Source of the DNA: Rhizobium sp. Q54
Lineage (GTDB): Bacteria; Pseudomonadota; Alphaproteobacteria; Rickettsiales; UBA1997
Direction of reading: 5' to 3'
Length of the DNA: 10,793 nucleotides
Assembly: GCA_945865855.1 (NCBI GenBank)
Contig: CAMBES010000042.1
Location: 1 to 10,793, forward strand
This document shows, piece by piece, positions 6,135-10,793 of the stretch (position 1 is the first letter of the stretch; each line of letters begins with the position of its first letter). The notes under the pieces were generated by a model that saw only the letters and a list, made by a program, of their open reading frames with translations, was not told the origin of the DNA and did not search any database. The position numbers and the translations under genes were made by a program.

Positions 6135-7141
6135 GGCAGTGTGCAGGTATTCATTACAATCCAAGCTCCAGCAGCGCCGCATTTTTTTATATAATTTTTG
6201 TCAAAATCTGAACCAGTACAAGCTTTCCCGTAAACCGTTTGTCCGAACCAGGCATTCCAGAGTAAATCATTTGCTGCATTTCGAGTAGCGTTGGTGTTGT
6301 AGTTCGCATCTAAATTATTGTTGCAGGGCAAAAGACGGTAGAGATCAAATTCAGCAACCATTTGCCCAGGACTTGAATAGAGAATGATGTCGTCAAACGT
6401 GTCACTATTTTCTGAAATCGAGATAAAATCTTTGTCGAAGTTTGGAGTGCTTCCAATCCTGATGCCGTTACTCACTTCATCGACATCACTTGAAGCTGTA
6501 TTTTGAGTGGTTGAATTAATACCAAACGCGCTCTTCTTATTCGCTCCGTAACTAATAAGAGCGAAAACTCCGTTTGATAATGTGTTAATTGTTGATCCGC
6601 CACTCTTCTCATAAATCGTAATATTGTTTCCGGTGTTATTAGTAGCGTAGATCGAGAAATTAGCCTGAGCAAAATTTGGAGAGGCGCTGAGATTGGCAGT
6701 GGCGGTAAAGTTTTTGTCAACAACGTAAGCAATTTTATCTTCAAAGCCATCTTCACCATTATCTTTTGAAAGCCCGAGAGACGCCACAGGAACCATTCCA
6801 TAAACTAGATTAGAGTTTGCGGTAGAAGCGTAAGTCCCAGACCCAGAGCAAATTCCGGCAGCTCCAACTGAAACTCCATAATTCGCGTCAGACTTCGTAA
6901 GCAGAATATTTGCAGGACAAGGAAGCCTTCCATTTGTCGCAATAAAAGTTCCAAGAGCGTTGTAGATCAGATTTTCGCGATCTTTGGTAACTTTTACTTT
7001 GGCAATAGCAATACTTCCAACCGCTGTCGTCATTGCTCCGGTAATCAAAATTGAAATGATTACGATTACGATTGAGAGCTCTAGTAATGAGTAAGCTGTA
7101 GGTTTCTTTTTTAGCATGTTTTTTCGTTTAAATAAAACCAT
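6131..7141 (-). CDS. Prepilin-like protein with type IV N-terminal cleavage/methylation motif (smaller paralogue)
   Basis: The N-terminus shows a type IV prepilin/pseudopilin signal: basic leader MLKKKPTA, then YSLLELSIVIVIISILITG, with Glu at +5 and a hydrophobic helix. The predicted peptidase cut is Ala16-Tyr17, Ala standing in for the usual Gly. The remaining ~280 residues, expected outside the inner membrane, are rich in Asn, Ser and Thr. Blocks shared with the upstream gene are LPCPA (73-77), GMVP, EDGFEDKIAYVVDKNFTA (130-147), SSDVDE and FDDIILYSSPGQMVAEF (249-265), ending LLPCNN and a paired-Cys tail (KKCGAAGAWIVMNTC). The ATG at 7141 overlaps the TAA of the upstream gene (TAATG), suggesting coupled translation. 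An ATG at 7117, giving an 8-residue leader, is an equally credible start. Function (pseudopilin, minor pilin or adhesin) is unassigned; no assembly genes are in the window. Confidence 0.8.
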   Translation of the reverse strand: MVLFKRKNMLKKKPTAYSLLELSIVIVIISILITGAMTTAVGSIAIAKVKVTKDRENLIYNALGTFIATNGRLPCPANILLTKSDANYGVSVGAAGICSGSGTYASTANSNLVYGMVPVASLGLSKDNGEDGFEDKIAYVVDKNFTATANLSASPNFAQANFSIYATNNTGNNITIYEKSGGSTINTLSNGVFALISYGANKKSAFGINSTTQNTASSDVDEVSNGIRIGSTPNFDKDFISISENSDTFDDIILYSSPGQMVAEFDLYRLLPCNNNLDANYNTNATRNAANDLLWNAWFGQTVYGKACTGSDFDKNYIKKCGAAGAWIVMNTCTLP

Positions 7142-8997
7142 TAGTTACCACATGATTGGTTACCGGAAGAGCAGGTAGTTACAGGTGAGTCACAACTAGT
7201 GCGGCCATTAAGAGCGAAGCCATTCTGTTCACCAGTATAAGTGAAATATCCGTCTAAACATCTGAACGTGGCCGCATTACAAAGGTTTCTGTCTGGGCAA
7301 CCGTTGCCGCATCTTCTTTTTTGTAGGTGACCAAAATATGCGATAGCAGTATGAGCTACGCTGTAGCCTACGCCGCCACTGCGACAAGCACTGATGATTG
7401 CGCTCGCATTCCTACTATCATCATTGCAGCTATATTGATGAAATACATTCCCATCAGAAAATACAGTGCCAGAAGTACTATCTAAATTACTACAACTCCT
7501 GCAAGCGCTGCAATCATTAGTAATGGACAAAGTTCCATTGCTACATGCGGCCGAAGGAGCGTCGTTTGTCCTGTCAGTTGTGGTTGCAGAGCATGTTTTA
7601 GATGAATCATTAGAAGAGCGAGAGCCTCCGATTATTGCGTACCCAAGATTAGTTCTGCACGACAATGGAACAATAGAACCGCTAGAATAAGCTTGTGTAG
7701 CTCCTGTATACACCGCTCCAGTGCCAACATTTTGGTTTTGAGTCAGGTTGCAATAGACGCAAACGGTGCAATCATTAATAGGGTACAAAGTTCCATTGCT
7801 GCATATGGCCTGAGGAAAGTCGGTTGCGGTTGTCGATCTGTCAGTTGGGCTTGAATAGCATGTTTGAGATAAATTATCAGAATCACGAGAACCTGTGATT
7901 ATTTTGCGCCCATAATTAGCTCTGCACGACAATGGAACAATAGAGCCGTTAGAATAAACTTGTGAAGTTCCTATATACTTCGCTCCAGTGCCAACATCTT
8001 GGTTGTTAGTCAGGCTGCAAGTGCTGGTACCAATGACAGAGCAAGACTCATTTTGTATCGTAAAATTCCCATTCGTTCCGCATTTTTTGCTAAAACGAAG
8101 ATCTTGATTTGGCGAAGGGCAAAATCCTTTTTTGCTGTAAACAATTCCGTCATACCAAGTATCACCACCAATGTTGGAAGTGTTTTCGTATTGAGAATTG
8201 GTATTGTTGCAAGGCACCAGATACATAATATCTGGGTAGTCGGCGATGATATCTTTCATTGTTTTATAAAAGACTAAATCATCAAAAGAGTTGCTGGCTG
8301 GTGAGGAAGAGATAATTGTAGAAGCAACGCCATTAGAGTTCGTAGCCTCATCCGCATCAGAAGAAGTGGCATTGGCAGATGCTGATCTGGCGTTGTAAGC
8401 GCCTAGCTTATTTGGCCCCGCACTGACCATTCCCAATACCGCATTGGGAGTAACATTCTGTCTTGATCCAGCTGGATTTGATTGAATTAACCAAAGATTT
8501 GAAGGAGTTGCAGATAGTTGATTATTAGCCATTGTAGAGAAATTAGTATCACCAAAATTAGGTGCGGCATTTAAGTTGGCGGCGGCGGTAAATCTTTTAT
8601 CGACGAAATAGACGATCTTGTTACCAAAACCATCTTCAGCATATTCCGACGGAAGGTCTAATGTATGAGTCGGAACCGCGCCCAAAATATAATTTGTAGA
8701 AATCGCAGTAACCCCAGAAACAGTCACGCAACCTCCTGAAGTTCCATAATCAGAATCAACCGACTTAACCTTAGTTAGCGGAGCCGGACAAGGCAGAGAT
8801 TTATTAACTCTTATGTAATTCCCGAGAATTTTATACACCCTATCCATTCTCTCTTTCGTTAGGCGGGTTTGATCGTTCTTTAAATTATCCACCGAGATCG
8901 TTAACGCACCAGCAACAAGCGTAGAAATAATTACTAAAACAATCGACAACTCGATGAGGGAGTAAGCTCTCTGAATGTTTGCAAATTTTCTTTTCAT
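7141..8997 (-). CDS. Prepilin-like protein with cysteine-rich C-terminal tandem repeats (larger paralogue)
   Basis: From the ATG at 8997 the product is 618 residues. A short basic leader (MKRKFANIQRA) is followed by YSLIELSIVLVIISTLVAG, a type IV prepilin signal with Glu at +5 and predicted cleavage Ala11-Tyr12. Residues about 50-265 parallel the downstream gene (LPCPA, EDGFGNKIVYFVDKRFTA, SSDADE, FDDLVFYKTMKDII, LVPCNN, KKCGTNGNF). Unlike that paralogue, it continues with a Cys-rich region from residue 327: two ~87-residue repeats with six aligned cysteines each, ending in C-x2-C-x2-C, then a diverged third unit with further Cys pairs. Many disulphides and Asn/Ser/Thr richness fit an exposed, oxidised location. 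The frame extends upstream to a TTG at 9066, but that start gives an overlong leader before the prepilin motif, so I prefer 8997. It could be a pilin-tip adhesin or minor pseudopilin; the partner system is not visible. Confidence 0.8.
   Translation of the reverse strand: MKRKFANIQRAYSLIELSIVLVIISTLVAGALTISVDNLKNDQTRLTKERMDRVYKILGNYIRVNKSLPCPAPLTKVKSVDSDYGTSGGCVTVSGVTAISTNYILGAVPTHTLDLPSEYAEDGFGNKIVYFVDKRFTAAANLNAAPNFGDTNFSTMANNQLSATPSNLWLIQSNPAGSRQNVTPNAVLGMVSAGPNKLGAYNARSASANATSSDADEATNSNGVASTIISSSPASNSFDDLVFYKTMKDIIADYPDIMYLVPCNNTNSQYENTSNIGGDTWYDGIVYSKKGFCPSPNQDLRFSKKCGTNGNFTIQNESCSVIGTSTCSLTNNQDVGTGAKYIGTSQVYSNGSIVPLSCRANYGRKIITGSRDSDNLSQTCYSSPTDRSTTATDFPQAICSNGTLYPINDCTVCVYCNLTQNQNVGTGAVYTGATQAYSSGSIVPLSCRTNLGYAIIGGSRSSNDSSKTCSATTTDRTNDAPSAACSNGTLSITNDCSACRSCSNLDSTSGTVFSDGNVFHQYSCNDDSRNASAIISACRSGGVGYSVAHTAIAYFGHLQKRRCGNGCPDRNLCNAATFRCLDGYFTYTGEQNGFALNGRTSCDSPVTTCSSGNQSCGN
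7495..8019 (-). repeat. Tandem Cys-rich repeat coding segment (two clear copies)
   Basis: Unit 1 (8019-7753) and unit 2 (7752-7495) encode products agreeing at about 50 of 84 aligned residues by eye, with shared segments GSIVPLSCR and CSNGTL and six Cys at matching positions. DNA similarity is high in places: a near-identical run around 7990-8019 and 7723-7752, and again around 7920-7955 and 7656-7690. That points to a fairly recent in-frame duplication. A diverged third unit starts at the expected phase (Cys codon at 7494). Confidence 0.85.
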
Positions 8998-9089
8998 TTC
9001 TTTGTTATTTTTTTTGACAAATCCAACTTCTTTTCTACGTTGCGCCACCTTCGATTTTGAAGCCAAGGTTTTATTTAAGAATTTTTTGT

Positions 9090-9165
9090 GGGGATATAGC
9101 TCAGTTGGTAGAGCACCTGCTTTGCAAGCAGGGGGTCCGGAGTTCGAGTCTCCGTATCTCCACCA
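9090..9165 (+). tRNA. tRNA-Ala (anticodon UGC)
   Basis: This 76-base gene has all four arms. The acceptor GGGGATA (9090-9096) pairs with TATCTCC (9155-9161) and contains the G3-U70 wobble pair that marks alanine tRNAs. The anticodon stem CCTGC/GCAGG encloses loop TTTGCAA with anticodon TGC at 9123-9125. The T-arm has TTCGAGTC, and A-CCA at the 3' end is encoded. It is transcribed away from the prepilin-like genes and towards icd, whose start is 111 bases further on. No clear terminator follows. No split or duplicated 3' end, as would mark an integrated element, is seen. Confidence 0.98.
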
Positions 9166-9276
9166 TTTCTTCGCTGATTTATTGTTGCTGTTCTGGTTTG
9201 CTAATTTGATGCTTGTTTTTTTGTTGGTCAGTTTGTTATTTAGCCATCTTCTCTAGTTCAAGAACAATTCTCAAAC

Positions 9277-10479
9277 ATGAAAAAAATTCTCGTAAAAAAT
9301 CCCATCGTTGAAATTGACGGCGACGAAATGACTCGCGTCATTTGGAAATTTATTAAAGAAAAATTAATCCTCCCCTACCTCGATTTACCGATTAAATATT
9401 TCGATCTTGGTGTTGAAAATCGCGACGCAACTCTAGATCAAGTAACCATCGATTCAGCCAACGCTATCAAGGAATGCGGCGTGGGAATTAAATGTGCAAC
9501 AATCACTCCCGACGAAGCACGTAAAATTGAATTTAATCTCAAAGAAATTTGGAAATCGCCAAATGGCACGATCAGAAATATTCTCGACGGAACGGTTTTT
9601 CGTGAACCGATCGTCTGCGCGAATGTTCCGCGCCTTGTTCCAAATTGGACTTCCCCAATCATCGTCGGCCGTCACGCTTTTGGTGACCAATATAAAGCAA
9701 CAGATTTTGTTGTTCCCGGCAAAGGAAAATTAACGATTAAATTCGAAGGCGAAGATGGAAAAGTAATCGAGCACGAAGTTTTTAAATTCAAAGGCGGAGG
9801 CATTGCCTTGGCAATGTATAACACCGACGAATCAATTCGCGGATTTGCCAATTCTTGCTTCAACTTAGCCGTACAAAAAAACTGGCCGCTTTATCTCTCA
9901 ACAAAAAACACAATTCTAAAAAAATACGACGGTCGCTTCAAAGATATTTTTGCCGAAATTTATGAAAAAGATTTCAAAGAAAAAGTTCACTACGAACACC
10001 GTTTGATCGACGACATGGTCGCAAGCGCATTGAAGTGGAGCGGCAATTTCATCTGGGCCTGCAAAAATTACGACGGCGATGTTCAGTCTGATTCAGTCGC
10101 GCAAGGCTTTGGCTCTTTAGGCTTGATGACTTCAGTTCTAATAACTCCAGACGGAAAAATAATGGAAGCCGAAGCCGCTCACGGCACGGTAACCAGACAT
10201 TTCCGCGAACACCAAAAAGGCAACCCAACTTCAACTAACCCCCTCGCCTCAATATTCGCATGGACCCGCGGCCTTGAGTTCCGCGGCAAACTTGACGGCA
10301 ATCAAGAACTAATCGACTTCTGCCACAAATTAGAAAAGGTCTGCATCGCCACAGTAGAGTCCGGCAAAATGACCAAAGATCTCGCCGTTTGCATTTACGG
10401 AAACAAGGTGGAGCATGGGAAACACTATCTCTACACCGAGGAATTCTTGGAAGAGATTGCGAAGAATTTAACTAATTAA
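9277..10479 (+). CDS. icd: NADP-dependent isocitrate dehydrogenase, type II (eukaryote-like)
   Basis: The 400-residue cytoplasmic TCA-cycle enzyme oxidatively decarboxylates isocitrate to 2-oxoglutarate, producing NADPH. It aligns along its length with the homodimeric type II family that includes human IDH1/2 and many alphaproteobacterial enzymes. Isocitrate-binding residues are Thr77, Ser94, Asn96, Arg100 (KSPNGTIRN), Arg109 and Arg132, with catalytic Tyr139 and Lys210. Metal-binding acids are Asp245, Asp268 and Asp272 (YDGDVQSD). The NADP-specific pocket is His302, Arg307 and His308 in AEAAHGTVTRHFR. The ATG at 9277 gives the standard N-terminus (KNPIVEIDGDEMTR); the leader has no obvious Shine-Dalgarno. 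It is 111 bases after tRNA-Ala, so shared transcription is possible. An unidentified ORF begins two bases after its stop. Confidence 0.97.
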   Translation: MKKILVKNPIVEIDGDEMTRVIWKFIKEKLILPYLDLPIKYFDLGVENRDATLDQVTIDSANAIKECGVGIKCATITPDEARKIEFNLKEIWKSPNGTIRNILDGTVFREPIVCANVPRLVPNWTSPIIVGRHAFGDQYKATDFVVPGKGKLTIKFEGEDGKVIEHEVFKFKGGGIALAMYNTDESIRGFANSCFNLAVQKNWPLYLSTKNTILKKYDGRFKDIFAEIYEKDFKEKVHYEHRLIDDMVASALKWSGNFIWACKNYDGDVQSDSVAQGFGSLGLMTSVLITPDGKIMEAEAAHGTVTRHFREHQKGNPTSTNPLASIFAWTRGLEFRGKLDGNQELIDFCHKLEKVCIATVESGKMTKDLAVCIYGNKVEHGKHYLYTEEFLEEIAKNLTN

Positions 10480-10481
10480 TC

Positions 10482-10793
10482 ATGCCTTTATCGACAGCTT
10501 TACAGCAAAGTATTGAGAGACTTCAGTCCGAACTAAAAAAAGCCAAGGGAGATTCTTTTAAAAAAAAGCTTTTAGCTATACTTTTTGAGCCCCTTTCTAT
10601 TTCTAGACAAACATCCCAGAAAGCAACTGGAGACGTAAAAAAAGAATTCGAAATCATTGCCACAAGCATTGGTACCGCACACACAAAAGGCGATAATGAA
10701 CAAGATCAATTCAAAGAAGAGTTCATTGCAAAATTTTTCGAATATTTTGAATCAACAGAAACTGAAGAAAACAAGGGAGGCAAAAAAGTAAAA
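10482..10793 (+). CDS. Unidentified charged protein, 3' end outside the window
   Basis: An ATG two bases after the icd stop opens a frame that stays open for all 104 codons to the window edge. The visible part is hydrophilic and rich in Lys and Glu. It starts MPLSTALQQSIERLQSELKK, a possible short amphipathic or coiled-coil helix. A segment with some hydrophobic residues (LLAILFEPLSI, about 31-41) follows, then a strongly charged stretch near 85-104. No signal peptide, membrane segment or known motif is seen. Close spacing to icd suggests co-transcription. No Shine-Dalgarno is evident within the icd 3' end, so coupled translation is possible. I do not recognise the family. Confidence 0.6.
   Translation, partial: MPLSTALQQSIERLQSELKKAKGDSFKKKLLAILFEPLSISRQTSQKATGDVKKEFEIIATSIGTAHTKGDNEQDQFKEEFIAKFFEYFESTETEENKGGKKVK

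Noticed and set aside
5921..6182. Minus-strand open frames across the minisatellite (63 residues each)
   Set aside because: They reflect stop-free repeat DNA and partly overlap the end of the pilin-like gene. No supporting start signal or protein pattern is seen.
7466..8277. Plus-strand open frames opposite the Cys-rich pilin-like gene
   Set aside because: They lie wholly antisense to a well-supported coding region and show no domain or ribosome-binding signal.
8998..9066. Upstream TTG start for the larger prepilin-like gene
   Set aside because: It would put 34 residues before the cleavage site, whereas prepilin leaders are short and basic. The ATG at 8997 gives an 11-residue leader.
9090..9276. 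tRNA-Ala as an integration site for a mobile element
   Set aside because: No integrase gene or duplicated tRNA 3' end is seen, and the gene downstream of the tRNA is housekeeping icd.

Overview
The window (roughly 40% GC, A/T-rich third codon positions) looks like chromosomal DNA of an alphaproteobacterium. The support is a divergent pair of an LpoA-like periplasmic-binding-fold lipoprotein and rsmI, a gene association familiar from alphaproteobacteria, plus a ~400-residue type II NADP-isocitrate dehydrogenase. The modest GC, loose intergenic DNA, dispersed repeats and a stop-interrupted reading frame at the left edge would suit a host-associated lineage. That is inference; the sequence does not fix the order or genus.

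Left part (1-3200): a stop-interrupted frame at the edge, then the LpoA-like lipoprotein gene (minus). rsmI (plus) is divergent from it across only 33 bases. After rsmI come a short palindromic repeat of a dispersed type and a gamma-class carbonic anhydrase gene (plus). The repeat supplies a spurious upstream start for the carbonic anhydrase. The roughly 220 bases after it hold two large inverted repeats, between the convergent ends of this gene and katG.

Middle (3419-6134): a full-length catalase-peroxidase gene (minus) whose product carries an N-terminal lipoprotein signal, so the enzyme is predicted to be exported and membrane-anchored rather than cytoplasmic. Its upstream region holds small inverted repeats. 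It is followed by a five-unit 34/36-base minisatellite lying inside a small, very basic GTG-start ORF. That ORF ends overlapping the stop codon of the convergent gene.

Right part (6131-10793): two overlapping (TAATG) minus-strand paralogues with type IV prepilin-like N-termini. The larger one carries a cysteine-rich tandem repeat at its C-terminus. A tRNA-Ala(UGC) with encoded CCA, an NADP-isocitrate dehydrogenase gene (icd), and the start of an unidentified charged protein running off the right edge complete the window.

The housekeeping genes (rsmI, icd, tRNA-Ala) are ordinary. The distinctive content is envelope-directed: a lipoprotein KatG, an LpoA-like lipoprotein, and the two pilin-like proteins with the Cys-rich repeat. 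No complete operon, CRISPR array, transposase, phage gene or defence system is visible.
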